Source of the DNA: Chitinophagaceae bacterium IBVUCB2
Lineage (GTDB): Bacteria > Bacteroidota > Bacteroidia > Chitinophagales > Chitinophagaceae
Direction of reading: 5' to 3'
Assembly: GCA_002127295.1 (NCBI GenBank)
Contig: NFUV01000001.1
Span: 186,001 to 250,000 of the forward strand
DNA length: 64,000 nucleotides
Made by a program: the position numbers and the translations under genes. Shown piece by piece: positions 35,669 to 44,072 of the stretch. Within the stretch, counting starts at the first letter, position 1, and the number at the start of each line of letters is the position of its first letter. The notes under the pieces were generated by a model. That model was not told the origin of the DNA. It did no database searches and worked only from the letters and a program-made list of their open reading frames with translations.

Positions 35669-36547
35669 ATGGAATTTATAGACTATTACAAAGTCCTAGG
35701 CGTTGATAAAACTGCTTCCGAAGAAGAAATAAAAAAAGCTTATCGCAAGCTGGCCAGAAAACTGCACCCTGATCTTAATCCCAACGATAAAGAAGCTCAT
35801 CAAAAATTTCAGCAGGTTAACGAAGCCAATGAAGTATTAAGCGATACGGAAAAAAGAAAAAAATATGACCAGTATGGAAAGGATTGGCAACATGCAGATC
35901 AGTTTGAGCAGCAACGCCGCAGTCGAACCGGCTCACAATATACCAGCGGGGGAAATTTTTCAGGTGCTGAAGAACATGACTTTTCAGATTTTTTTGAATC
36001 GATGTTTGGAGGATCGGGTCGCAGCAGACAAACGAAATTCAGGGGACAAGATTACCAGGCTGAATTACAACTTAGTTTAAGGGATGTGATGAAAACACAT
36101 CAACAAAGCCTTACTGTTAACGGAAAAAATATCCGCATCACTATACCAGCGGGTGTGGAGAACGGGCAAAAGATAAAATTAAAAGAATATGGTGCCCCCG
36201 GTGTAAACGGTGGTCCGGCTGGTGACCTGTATATTACTTTTACTATTGCGGCAGATCCGAATTTTAAACGATTGGGCAATGATCTTTATACTACCGCTAC
36301 TATTGACCTGTACACGGCTATACTGGGAGGAGAAACAATTGTTGATACCCTGACGGGGAAAGTAAAGTTAACCGTGAGTCCAGAAACACAAACCGGCTCT
36401 AAAATAAGGTTGAAGGGAAAAGGTATGCCGGTATATAAAAAAGAAGGCGAGACCGGCGATTTGTATGTTACGTATGAAGTGAAATTGCCCACGAACCTAA
36501 CAGCGGAACAAAAAGAATTGTTCAACCAATTGAGTAAACTCCAATAA
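35669..36547 (+). CDS. cbpA: J-domain co-chaperone, CbpA-like
   Basis: The start at 35669 ([38 protein letters not shown]) is the usual J-domain opening; the frame's first Met at 35600 adds 23 Lys/Ser-rich residues. The 292-residue protein has the HPD tripeptide (near 33-35) that activates DnaK, a Gly/Ser/Phe-rich linker (about 75-130), then the two beta-sandwich substrate domains ([51 protein letters not shown]). There is no Cys-rich zinc domain, which separates it from DnaJ and fits CbpA. cbpM follows by 10 bases. Confidence 0.92.
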   Translation: MEFIDYYKVLGVDKTASEEEIKKAYRKLARKLHPDLNPNDKEAHQKFQQVNEANEVLSDTEKRKKYDQYGKDWQHADQFEQQRRSRTGSQYTSGGNFSGAEEHDFSDFFESMFGGSGRSRQTKFRGQDYQAELQLSLRDVMKTHQQSLTVNGKNIRITIPAGVENGQKIKLKEYGAPGVNGGPAGDLYITFTIAADPNFKRLGNDLYTTATIDLYTAILGGETIVDTLTGKVKLTVSPETQTGSKIRLKGKGMPVYKKEGETGDLYVTYEVKLPTNLTAEQKELFNQLSKLQ

Positions 36548-36557
36548 ATCCCTTTGT

Positions 36558-36854
36558 ATGCAAACAGAAGAAATGATAGCAGCCGATGAATTTTGTATGT
36601 ATCACCAGATTGAGCTGTCCTTTATTAATTCTTTAAAAGATAGCGGCCTCATAGAGATTTCGATACTGGAAGATAAAATCTTCCTGCCGGTAAGCCAGCT
36701 TAGCCACCTGGAAAGAATGGTACGTTTGTATTATGAGATGGATATAAACCTGGAAGGTATTGAAACGATAACCCATCTATTGCAACGGATGAATGATATG
36801 CAACAACAGATCCGGCAGCTTTCTAACAGGCTAAGCCGGTATGAGAATAATTGA
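36558..36854 (+). CDS. cbpM: Chaperone modulator CbpM
   Basis: 98 residues. The MerR-like N-terminal half (EEMIAADEFCMYHQIELSFINSLKDSGLIEISILEDKIFLP) and helical second half (LERMVRLYYEMDINLEGIETITHLLQRMNDMQQQIRQLSNRL) match CbpM, which binds the J-domain of CbpA and blocks its action on DnaK. The gene is 10 bases behind cbpA, as expected for the pair. Confidence 0.9.
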   Translation: MQTEEMIAADEFCMYHQIELSFINSLKDSGLIEISILEDKIFLPVSQLSHLERMVRLYYEMDINLEGIETITHLLQRMNDMQQQIRQLSNRLSRYENN

Positions 36855-36913
36855 GCAAAAAATTAAACAGCCGAAAAAAATAATTACATAGTGATGACTG
36901 AGCCGAGAGGGTA

Positions 36914-36930
36914 AGTACTGCGGCAGTACT
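36914..36930. repeat. Perfect 8-bp inverted repeat after the serine hydrolase
   Basis: AGTACTGC, a G, then GCAGTACT. It lies just past the serine hydrolase stop on the minus strand. The relic copy near 35260-35280 keeps only one arm (GCAGTACTGC), showing that the arms diverged after the duplication. Confidence 0.45.
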
Positions 36931-36944
36931 GTTTGTTTGTTTGG

Positions 36945-38186
36945 TTATTTATTTTCTACCGCTTTTATAATATCTTTTAATACGGCATCAGAAATCATAT
37001 TCATAATACTCCAATCTTTATCAACATAGTTATAATAAGCAATTACAATTTCCTTTTCAGGATGTATCAATAAAGCCTGGCCACCAAAACCACCTTTCAT
37101 CATTATTCCATCGCTGGCTAAATCCCATTGATAGGTCCATTTGAAGGGAGCTATCGGGTTGTCGATAGGTTTAGCATCAAATATTTCTTTTAGTTGTTTG
37201 AAACTGATGAGGTTTTCTTTTCTTTTTTTTATTTCAGTGTTAGTAAAGAGCATACCAAAACGGGCCAAATCCCTAAGTGTTGCTGATATACCTCCATGAT
37301 GCCAGGGAACTCCATTTGCTGAAAGACAAACATAGGCATTGGAAGAGGCGCCCATAGGTTGCCAGATCCTTTCTGCTACGAGATCGGTATATTTCTGCCC
37401 GGTTACTTTTTCTGCAAGCCAACCCAACACAAAAGTGTTGATATTGGAATACTCAGCGGCTAATCCAGCGGCCTTATCTTTTTTTATTCCCCTGATAAAT
37501 TCGTAAGCAGATAAAGGTGTGTTGTCTGCTTTGGGCAGAATACCCAAGGCTGATTCCAGCTGGTAATTTTTATGCTGTGGATTAGTAAATGGTCCGCTTT
37601 CAAAATCGATGGATTTACTGTCCATACCCGACCGCATGTGTAAGATATCCCTTACAGAAATTCCCTGCCAGTCCGTACCGGCCAATTCAGGAATATATTT
37701 TTCAACCGGTTGCTCAATACCGATCTTTTTTTCGTTGATCAAGCTGGTGATCAATGTTGACGTTATTACTTTGGATACAGACTGAAGTGTATGCTGATCT
37801 TCCTGAAGCATGGAGAAATACTTTTCATATACAATATTTCCTTTATGAACTACAATGAAGCTGGCGATATGAAGTGTATTCAGATATGCTTCAAAACCGG
37901 ATGTTCCTTTCTTTGTTTTGACAATGATATTTTCAATGGATCTTTTAGGAATGCTACGAAAATTATATGGCTGGGCTGGTTTATTAATTATACCTACCGG
38001 GAAAAACTCTGACATATAGCGGAAGCTATATTTGGATAAGCTACCACCCACATCCCAGCGGCTTTGGTTTATACTATCATGAATGGCAAAACTTTCTTTT
38101 GTAGTATACTGAACGGGTTGTGCCGTAGTAACAAAATGTATCCCGGTCACTAACAGGGTAAAAAATATCCGTATGCTGACTTTCAT
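36945..38186 (-). CDS. Exported serine hydrolase (class C beta-lactamase fold)
   Basis: The start at 38186 (MKVSIRIFFTLLVTGIHFVTTAQ) gives a signal peptide; the frame's first Met adds 18 residues. The 413-residue protein has the nucleophile motif SVSK (near 137), YSN (near 246) and a late HPEKEIVIAYY segment with the third motif region, in the order of PF00144 serine hydrolases. These include esterases, peptidases and beta-lactamases; which one cannot be told. A truncated copy of its last 20 codons lies 1.6 kb away across cbpA-cbpM. Confidence 0.85.
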   Translation of the reverse strand: MKVSIRIFFTLLVTGIHFVTTAQPVQYTTKESFAIHDSINQSRWDVGGSLSKYSFRYMSEFFPVGIINKPAQPYNFRSIPKRSIENIIVKTKKGTSGFEAYLNTLHIASFIVVHKGNIVYEKYFSMLQEDQHTLQSVSKVITSTLITSLINEKKIGIEQPVEKYIPELAGTDWQGISVRDILHMRSGMDSKSIDFESGPFTNPQHKNYQLESALGILPKADNTPLSAYEFIRGIKKDKAAGLAAEYSNINTFVLGWLAEKVTGQKYTDLVAERIWQPMGASSNAYVCLSANGVPWHHGGISATLRDLARFGMLFTNTEIKKRKENLISFKQLKEIFDAKPIDNPIAPFKWTYQWDLASDGIMMKGGFGGQALLIHPEKEIVIAYYNYVDKDWSIMNMISDAVLKDIIKAVENK

Positions 38187-38276
38187 AATTTCTGCTGCAT
38201 TGTTTAAAATAAGGGTGGAATTAAATATACGAAGCAACAAACTGATTTCTAAAATTTGCTGAGGGATAAATTTTAT

Positions 38277-38702
38277 TTAGTCTTCAATAGCGTCAATACC
38301 CTGGTCTTTCAATTTTGCCAATCCATCTTTCATAGCTTTTACCTGTTCTGCTGGGTGAGGTTGCCAAATGGTAATTTCTCCCACCACTTTAAAAGGATGC
38401 AACGAACGGAATGACTTTGTGGGATTACCCGGGAATTTTTTGTCGGTTAAATTAGGATCATCTTCGATTGCACCGGTTGGCTCGACTAAATAAATCCTTT
38501 CTCTCCCATCGCCGAGTGCAAGCTCTGCACCCCAGATGGCAGCATCTAAGGTGGCAGTGAGATAAATATATTTTGCATTTTTTTGTTGCCCATAGTTGGA
38601 GCTAAGACCTGCTTCTATAAAGTCACCGATCTTAAGATCTGCTTTTGTACCGTGGAAATAGGTTTGGGTAAAAGGGCTGTGAATGGTTTGGTTTTGTTGC
38701 AT
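38277..38702 (-). CDS. arr: Rifampin ADP-ribosyltransferase
   Basis: 141 residues, the size of Arr. The sequence FTQTYFHGTKADLKIGDFIEAGLSSNYG holds the active-site His and the NAD-binding loop, YIYLTATLDAAIWGAELA the Tyr, and IYLVEPTGAIEDDPNLTDKKFPGNPTKSFRS the acidic region of this family. Arr moves ADP-ribose from NAD+ to rifamycins and inactivates them. Arr homologs are common in environmental bacteria, so this need not be recently acquired. It stands between two serine hydrolase genes on the same strand. Confidence 0.9.
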   Translation of the reverse strand: MQQNQTIHSPFTQTYFHGTKADLKIGDFIEAGLSSNYGQQKNAKYIYLTATLDAAIWGAELALGDGRERIYLVEPTGAIEDDPNLTDKKFPGNPTKSFRSLHPFKVVGEITIWQPHPAEQVKAMKDGLAKLKDQGIDAIED

Positions 38703-38852
38703 TGCTGATGTGTAGATGTAAATATTTTTTGTACAATTAGTGTACCTGTTTATAATAATACTTTAGCATAGCTGATGATGAGATGCTACTGAGTAACCCA
38801 CGCAACATCGGGCATGTATTTTAATAACAAGAGCAAGGGCGAAGGAAATAAT

Positions 38853-40307
38853 TTAATTAAGCGGTAGCACTTTTTTTATTTTATCATACTTGTTGCTATG
38901 CCTCCAGTATTTTATGATGGTTCCTGCAGCATCCCTTTCAAACCTTAATTCTTCTCCCAATGTATTATCCGCTCTTACCCTTCTGAAAACATCTTTGCCG
39001 GAGGGAATAAAAAGCGACATATTTTTACCGGGATCCGTATTGGGTAACCCAAACATAGCCAGCTTACCCTGCCATGGCATGATGACTATCTCACCTCTCC
39101 ATGCATAATTATCGTAATAGCCAGCATACTGTTCCAGGTTAAGTGAATCAATTACCGTCATTGCTGGTTTTGCTTTTTGTATGATTGAAAAAATGCCATC
39201 CGTATAGATGCCCATGTCATTTCCCTGTGAATTACTCATGAGTACCACTCCTAGTTTATCTTTCATATCCATTTGCAGGACTGATTGATAACCCGGGCAT
39301 GAACCATCATGGCCCGTATACGTTTTTCCATCCAGCTGGTAAATAACAAAACCCAGTCCCCATGAATTTTTCCAATCAGGATCTAACCAATGTACCCGCT
39401 GCATTTCCCGAAGCGTAGAAGCTTTTAATATCTCTTTCCCGCCATTTTTTAATAACCGGAACTGCCATGCAGCAAATAATGCAAGATCTTCGGCGGTTGA
39501 TGAAAATCCTGCTGCGGGTGCAATGCCATTTGCATTAAAATATGGCAATGGTTTTCTATTGCCATCCCGGTACAAGCTACTGTACCCGATGGCCAATTGT
39601 TTACCCCATAACTCTTTGGGCATAGACGGACGGGTATTAGCCAGCCGCAGAGGTTTTAATATATTTTCTTCAACATATTTTTCATACGACATACCCGAAA
39701 TTTTAGCAACGACCTGTCCCAGAATAGTCATCCCTAAATTGCTGTACTGTAAATAGGTGGAAGCAGGATAAAGTGTTTCCTGTGTTTTTAGTTTTTGAGT
39801 GATCTGTTGATCATCCGGAAATTTGAATTCAGTCCAGTAGGGAAAATCCGATTCTCTTGGAAATCCTGCTGAGTGGGTAAGCAATGACCTGATCGTTATA
39901 GGGCCACTCTCCGAAAATTTTTGTGTTAATCCAAGATTGGGCAGCACGGCTGTAATTGAATCATCCAACCTGATTTTTCCCTGTTCCCATAATTGCATGA
40001 TGGCAACAGATGTAAACAGTTTTGAAATAGAACAAATGCTATAAATGGTATTAAGTTGAGTAGTTCCGCCGGTTTCTATATTGCTGCTACCATATCCTTT
40101 ATTAAAAATAATTTGCTGATCTTTTATTACGGTCACGGAAATTCCCTTTAGTTTATCGAAATCTTTTTGGGCATCCATCCATATGTTTATCATACGCTGT
40201 GATTCCCGGTAATCAATTTTGTCTTTTGATTCCTGCGTGGACGGAGCAGGTTGTGCAAAACAAAAACAGGTAAATACAAGACAGGATAGAAAAAGATAAA
40301 GCTTCAT
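38853..40307 (-). CDS. Exported serine hydrolase (beta-lactamase family), second copy type
   Basis: 484 residues with a signal peptide (MKLYLFLSCLVFTCFCFAQ). Catalytic motifs of PF00144 are SISK (near 92) and YSN (near 187); HDGSCPGYQS (near 335) marks the third motif region. A C-terminal lipocalin-like extension (from about 395: LEQYAGYYDNYAWRGEIVIMPWQGKLAMFG) is typical of the larger members. It is distantly related to the serine hydrolase at 36945 and not a recent copy. Function open: esterase or peptidase. Confidence 0.85.
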   Translation of the reverse strand: MKLYLFLSCLVFTCFCFAQPAPSTQESKDKIDYRESQRMINIWMDAQKDFDKLKGISVTVIKDQQIIFNKGYGSSNIETGGTTQLNTIYSICSISKLFTSVAIMQLWEQGKIRLDDSITAVLPNLGLTQKFSESGPITIRSLLTHSAGFPRESDFPYWTEFKFPDDQQITQKLKTQETLYPASTYLQYSNLGMTILGQVVAKISGMSYEKYVEENILKPLRLANTRPSMPKELWGKQLAIGYSSLYRDGNRKPLPYFNANGIAPAAGFSSTAEDLALFAAWQFRLLKNGGKEILKASTLREMQRVHWLDPDWKNSWGLGFVIYQLDGKTYTGHDGSCPGYQSVLQMDMKDKLGVVLMSNSQGNDMGIYTDGIFSIIQKAKPAMTVIDSLNLEQYAGYYDNYAWRGEIVIMPWQGKLAMFGLPNTDPGKNMSLFIPSGKDVFRRVRADNTLGEELRFERDAAGTIIKYWRHSNKYDKIKKVLPLN

Positions 40308-40347
40308 AAAATAGATTTAAGTAAATAAAACCAAACCGAAAATATTC

Positions 40348-40785
40348 TTACTTCTCCCGGCAACCACATTCATGATGTTTATTAATATAGGCTATCGACT
40401 CTTTGCAGAGTTTCTGTAAGACCGGAATATTAATGTCTGAAAGTTTTTTTATATAAATGCAGGCCTTCGCCATTTTATATTTACCAAGGTCGCCTAACAA
40501 TTTTTTGCTTTCTTCTGTTGGAGAAAAAATGTAGAGTGAAAATGCTGCTTTGCGGGGAGAAAAACCAAGTATGGGAGCATCTCCTTCATGGCCGCTTGCA
40601 TATTTATAATGGTAATTGCCAAATCCAATGATAGTTGGTCCCCACATGGTAGGTTTAAATCCTGACCATTTACTCATTAACTCCATTAGTTTTAAACTAT
40701 CTGCTTTCTTCTCGTCATTGTCCACATAAGCGTTAATGAAATCAATGACTTTAACTGCGGTATAGGTTGTTTTGGTTTTAGCCAT
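40348..40785 (-). CDS. DUF1801 protein
   Basis: 145 residues. The core GFKPTMWGPTIIGFGNYHYKYASGHEGDAPILGFSPRKAAFSLYIF is the DUF1801 signature; the C-terminal CIYIKKLSDINIPVLQKLCKESI also fits. The family has a YdhG-like fold of unknown role. Cytoplasmic. The gene is 40 bases upstream of the serine hydrolase. Confidence 0.85.
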   Translation of the reverse strand: MAKTKTTYTAVKVIDFINAYVDNDEKKADSLKLMELMSKWSGFKPTMWGPTIIGFGNYHYKYASGHEGDAPILGFSPRKAAFSLYIFSPTEESKKLLGDLGKYKMAKACIYIKKLSDINIPVLQKLCKESIAYINKHHECGCREK

Positions 40786-41106
40786 GCGGTTAAATTAATG
40801 ACTGCCATTAAAGCTACGTCTTAAAGTTATTTAAAAAAAACGGGGGTACATATTTTATACAGTTGGTGGATTTACTTTGACATGCAGTGTACGGGAACTG
40901 TTCTGATCCATTTAGCGAATACCTGCCACGGTGGTGTTACTCTTTAATTTTTTTGTGAAAGAAACATTGATGCAGAGGGTATCCATATTAAACATATAAA
41001 ATACCCTTGTCATACTGTTTTTGTGATATATATTATTAAAATTTTCAATTAAAAAAAATCTGATAGTGTTTTTGCTTTTTTTACAGCCATCTTTTATTTT
41101 TAGGAC
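40786..41106. other. Gene-free stretch upstream of the Sel1 protein gene
   Basis: A/T-rich, no coding sequence. It includes a possible decayed copy of the double-hairpin element (40859-40933). No clear promoter motif was identified. Confidence 0.4.
40859..40933. repeat. Possible decayed copy of the double-hairpin repeat
   Basis: The left edge AGTTGGTGG and the right edge CGAATACCTGCCACGGTGG match the ends of the 66-bp element (GGTTGGTGG; CGAACACCTGCCAAGGCGG); the inner part does not align. It could be a diverged copy or chance. Confidence 0.3.
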
Positions 41107-42375
41107 ATGAAAACTATTTATAAGCTCTTCTGCACTTTATTTCTATTGATTTGTTTTTTTATCAGCCATGCTCAAACCGAAAAAATTACGAAGGAATTGC
41201 GTGAAGCTGATAATAAATATTTTGCAAAAAACTATACCGAGGCCGGGAAAATTTACCTGGAACATTCAGCTCTCTTAACACCTATCCAGCAATTCAACCT
41301 TGCCATTTGTTATTATAATGTAGGTGGAAATAATCCTGAAAGCCATACCGCTGCAATGAAATTGCTGATCCTATCTGCAGACCGTGGCCATACGGAAGCA
41401 ATGACCACTATTGCCTATTGCTACGAAACCGGGTTAGGTGTAAAAAAGGATTCGGTGCAACAATTAGCCTGGGTGAAAAAAGCTGCCGATTATGGTGATG
41501 CTAATGCAATGGTATCGCTGGGATATTATTTCCAAAAAGGTTGGGCTGTGCCGAAAGATATACAGAAAGCAAAAGAGTTATATACTAAAGCACTTGAAAA
41601 AGGAAATATAAATGCCGGATATTTCTTTGGACTGATGGAAAGAGAGGCAGGCAATTCTACCAACGCTTATCATTACATGGAAAAATCTGCCAGCAAAGGA
41701 TTTGCACCTGCTCAATTGGAACTTGGTAAAATGTATGAAGAAGGTTTTGGTACGGGTAAGAAAGATCTGGATGAGGCGAACAGGTGGTATCATAAAATAA
41801 AATATTCGGCACAATATGCCAACTATTATACCGAGGCCAATGGACGTATAAGAAGTTTTGGCATGGATGAGCCATCCACCGATCTGCAAAAAGTAAAACC
41901 GTTATTGCTAAAATTGGTTTCCCGTGCCAATGAAAGTTTTTATGACCTGAAAGGAAGAATTATTGATCCTTACAACAAATCTCCGTATGATAATTTGGGA
42001 AACAGTAAAAATGAGTATTATACTTCGCTGCTCGATCTGGGATTTAAAAATGCATATATCCGCAAAAACAATTTCGACCAGATACAAAAAAACAATTCGA
42101 TAAAAAAAGTAGATAACTTCATTTACAATGCTGAGATCATTCACTCATCTGGAGGTGAGAACACTTACCGTGTATATACAAAATGGGCCAGTATATTGAA
42201 GAGCATCTTTACCGGATGGAATTTATCGGAAGAAAATTTTGCGCATCAGAAAACAGGTACCACCACCCTGTATCAACATCACAGCAATGGCCGCACCACT
42301 ATAATTGTATTAAAAACCTGCTGCCCTAATGATAAGGTAGAGATTGTGATCAAAAACAATCATAACCCGCAATGA
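41107..42375 (+). CDS. Secreted Sel1/TPR repeat protein
   Basis: 422 residues with a signal peptide (MKTIYKLFCTLFLLICFFISHAQ). Sel1-type helical repeats run from about 40 to 240: AMKLLILSADRGHTEAMTTIAYCYETGLGVKKDSVQQLAWVKKAADYGDANAMVSLGYYFQKGW, PKDIQKAKELYTKALEKG, ASKGFAPAQLELGKMYEEGFG. The last 170 residues (from about 250) are a separate region without repeats. Sel1 proteins usually act as protein-binding scaffolds; the partner is unknown. Confidence 0.8.
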   Translation: MKTIYKLFCTLFLLICFFISHAQTEKITKELREADNKYFAKNYTEAGKIYLEHSALLTPIQQFNLAICYYNVGGNNPESHTAAMKLLILSADRGHTEAMTTIAYCYETGLGVKKDSVQQLAWVKKAADYGDANAMVSLGYYFQKGWAVPKDIQKAKELYTKALEKGNINAGYFFGLMEREAGNSTNAYHYMEKSASKGFAPAQLELGKMYEEGFGTGKKDLDEANRWYHKIKYSAQYANYYTEANGRIRSFGMDEPSTDLQKVKPLLLKLVSRANESFYDLKGRIIDPYNKSPYDNLGNSKNEYYTSLLDLGFKNAYIRKNNFDQIQKNNSIKKVDNFIYNAEIIHSSGGENTYRVYTKWASILKSIFTGWNLSEENFAHQKTGTTTLYQHHSNGRTTIIVLKTCCPNDKVEIVIKNNHNPQ

Positions 42376-42510
42376 TAGTTTTTCGGTGGCAGAGATACGA
42401 TGGAGGAGGATATGTCAGCATTTCAGCAATAAATGTTCCCTCTCATATTTGCTTATTATTTGATCGTTATGGCCTGGTTTGTTTTTCCAGGTGGTTATAG
42501 TGCCGGAATT

Positions 42511-42576
42511 ATTCGGTTGGTGGAAGAAAACACCAACCAAGGCGTGTTGCTTTTGGAAACACCTGCCTAGGCGGAA
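42511..42576. repeat. Double-hairpin repeat, copy A
   Basis: Starts ATTCGGTTGGTG and ends near GCGGAA. GGTTGGTG/CACCAACC forms the first stem; GGCGTGTT with AACAC plus CT plus GCC forms the second. It begins 28 bp after the stop codon of the 42604 gene (minus strand). Copies B and C are nearly identical. Confidence 0.85.
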
Positions 42577-42594
42577 GAGTCAGGAGTACTGGAC
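42577..42594. repeat. AGTC-rich spacer motif
   Basis: GAGTCAGGAGTACTGGAC resembles the AGTC-rich stretches at 47247-47278 and 52137-52169. It abuts copy A of the double-hairpin repeat. Confidence 0.35.
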
Positions 42595-42603
42595 ATTGAA
42601 TTA

Positions 42604-43005
42604 CTATTCCTCCTTCTTAACTTCAAATGCCAAAACCTTTTCTTGGATTTTCTTCTCCCATCTTTCCTTATTCAAAAATGTAACTGATTTTGAAATATCA
42701 ATCAATTCTTTATTTAATAATTTAAAAGAAAGGGGTTTGCCAGAAATCGACCCAGATTTCTGAAATTCACTGTCATAAGATTTGTTTGAAAGGCAAAAAT
42801 TTGTGTAAGCTTGTATATACGCATCCGAATCTGACACTGCTATGATTTGTAGTGGTTTCTTTTCTTTAGGAACAATAGTGTCCCGATTTGTAAGCATAGC
42901 TGTTTCGATGTAATTATATTCTTTATTGCTTTTACCAGTACAGGCAGAAAGTACGGCTAGTAGAGAAATAAAGATTGGCAGTATAAAATATTTTCGATTT
43001 TCCAT
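42604..43005 (-). CDS. Small lipoprotein, unknown function
   Basis: 133 residues. MENRKYFILPIFISLLAVLSAC is a lipoprotein signal. The mature part is polar with a QIIAVSDSDAYIQAYTNFCLSNKSYDSEFQ segment and a Lys/Glu-rich end. No domain recognised. It is followed by copy A of the double-hairpin repeat. The AT-rich composition resembles the CBASS genes nearby. Confidence 0.7.
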   Translation of the reverse strand: MENRKYFILPIFISLLAVLSACTGKSNKEYNYIETAMLTNRDTIVPKEKKPLQIIAVSDSDAYIQAYTNFCLSNKSYDSEFQKSGSISGKPLSFKLLNKELIDISKSVTFLNKERWEKKIQEKVLAFEVKKEE

Positions 43006-43129
43006 TTAATAAAACTTTAGACCCATACAGAACAAGTGATATATGTGAAGTTTAAGCATTGGCTGATGTTATAAATTTCATCAGTCACTAAGCTATAAAG
43101 TTATTTGAAACCTTGGATATAATTATTCT

Positions 43130-43195
43130 ATTCGGTTGGTGGAAGAAAACACCAACCGAGGCGTGTTGTTTTATCGAACACCTGCCAAGGCGGAA
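43130..43195. repeat. Double-hairpin repeat, copy B
   Basis: Same element as copy A, with the first stem GGTTGGTG/CACCAACC intact and GGCGTGTTG...CGAACACCTGCCAAGGCGG after it. It begins seven bases after the stop codon of the 43202 gene (minus strand). Confidence 0.88.
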
Positions 43196-43201
43196 AAAAG
43201 A

Positions 43202-43858
43202 CTAAAAAGAACCGAGGCTGTACTTATCGGGATTATTCACCATGTCAAGTAACTCCTTTTTGTTCTTATTCATAAGAGAATGAATATATTTTTTTTCAAC
43301 GTTGTCGAATTGAGGATCGTCTGGTTGATTTTCATAAAGCACTTTCAAAATTTTATTTGCTTTTGCTGAATCATTTAACATTATCAAGTTTATTGCTTGA
43401 TTGGTTGTGAACATTACAAAATCTCTGTTTTTACTATTCATTGTGTCAAGTACAGCATTGCATATTGTCAATGATTTGTTGAAATATCTATTTGCAGATA
43501 TTGAGTCCCCAATTTGATGGTAAAAGACTCCTCCACTCAAATAAAGATCATGTGCTGACGGTCTTAGTTGTATTAGCTTATTGTTTGTCAAAATTAATTT
43601 ATCAAACTCTTGAAGTTGATAATAGAACATTAATTTATTCGAGTAACCAAGAAAATAATTGCTGTCTATTGTTGTGGCCTGGTCAAGAAGAGTGATTGCC
43701 TTTTTTGAACTGTCGGCATTTTCAATATAAGGAACCAACATCATTGCTTGATTATTGAGTTGCACCGCCTCTGGATCAGGTTTATGCTTTTTAGATTGTT
43801 GTCCACATGAGTAAGATGCAACTAATAAAAATACTGTTATAAATTTTAGGGTATTCAT
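43202..43858 (-). CDS. TPR-type lipoprotein
   Basis: 218 residues. MNTLKFITVFLLVASYSC is a lipoprotein signal. The body is helical with TPR-like units (AITLLDQATTIDSNYFLGYSNKLMFYYQLQEFDKLILTNNKLIQLRPSAHDLYLSGGVFYHQIGDSISANRYFNKSL). Such proteins bind partners at the outer membrane; which one is unknown. Copy B of the repeat follows the stop directly. Confidence 0.72.
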   Translation of the reverse strand: MNTLKFITVFLLVASYSCGQQSKKHKPDPEAVQLNNQAMMLVPYIENADSSKKAITLLDQATTIDSNYFLGYSNKLMFYYQLQEFDKLILTNNKLIQLRPSAHDLYLSGGVFYHQIGDSISANRYFNKSLTICNAVLDTMNSKNRDFVMFTTNQAINLIMLNDSAKANKILKVLYENQPDDPQFDNVEKKYIHSLMNKNKKELLDMVNNPDKYSLGSF

Positions 43859-43975
43859 AATTTGGAGGTTATTGTTCAGGGCTTGCTACTGTGCTGGCAT
43901 TAAGAATATCCTGCTCGTAACTGAAGCTTAATAAATTTACTGATGATTAGGTTAATAGCAAATTTCCGTTGCTAT

Positions 43976-44043
43976 AATCGGTTGGTGGAGAAAAACACCA
44001 ACCGAGGCGTGTTGCTTTTAATCGAACACCTGCCAAGGCGGAA
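43976..44043. repeat. Double-hairpin repeat, copy C
   Basis: Same element as copies A and B, two bases longer in the second loop. It begins 30 bp after the stop codon of the S-4TM effector gene, the last gene of the CBASS operon. Confidence 0.88.
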
Positions 44044-44072
44044 GGAATTTTTGCAGAGGTGTATCGCTGTCC

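Noticed and set aside
42479-42763. Plus-strand frame of 94 codons over the double-hairpin repeat and the lipoprotein 3' end
   Set aside because: It is made of the repeat and the antisense of a lipoprotein gene.
42511-44043. The three double-hairpin repeats as integron attC sites
   Set aside because: They sit after genes as attC sites do, but no GTTRRRY/RYYYAAC core pair was found in either orientation and no integrase gene is in the window.
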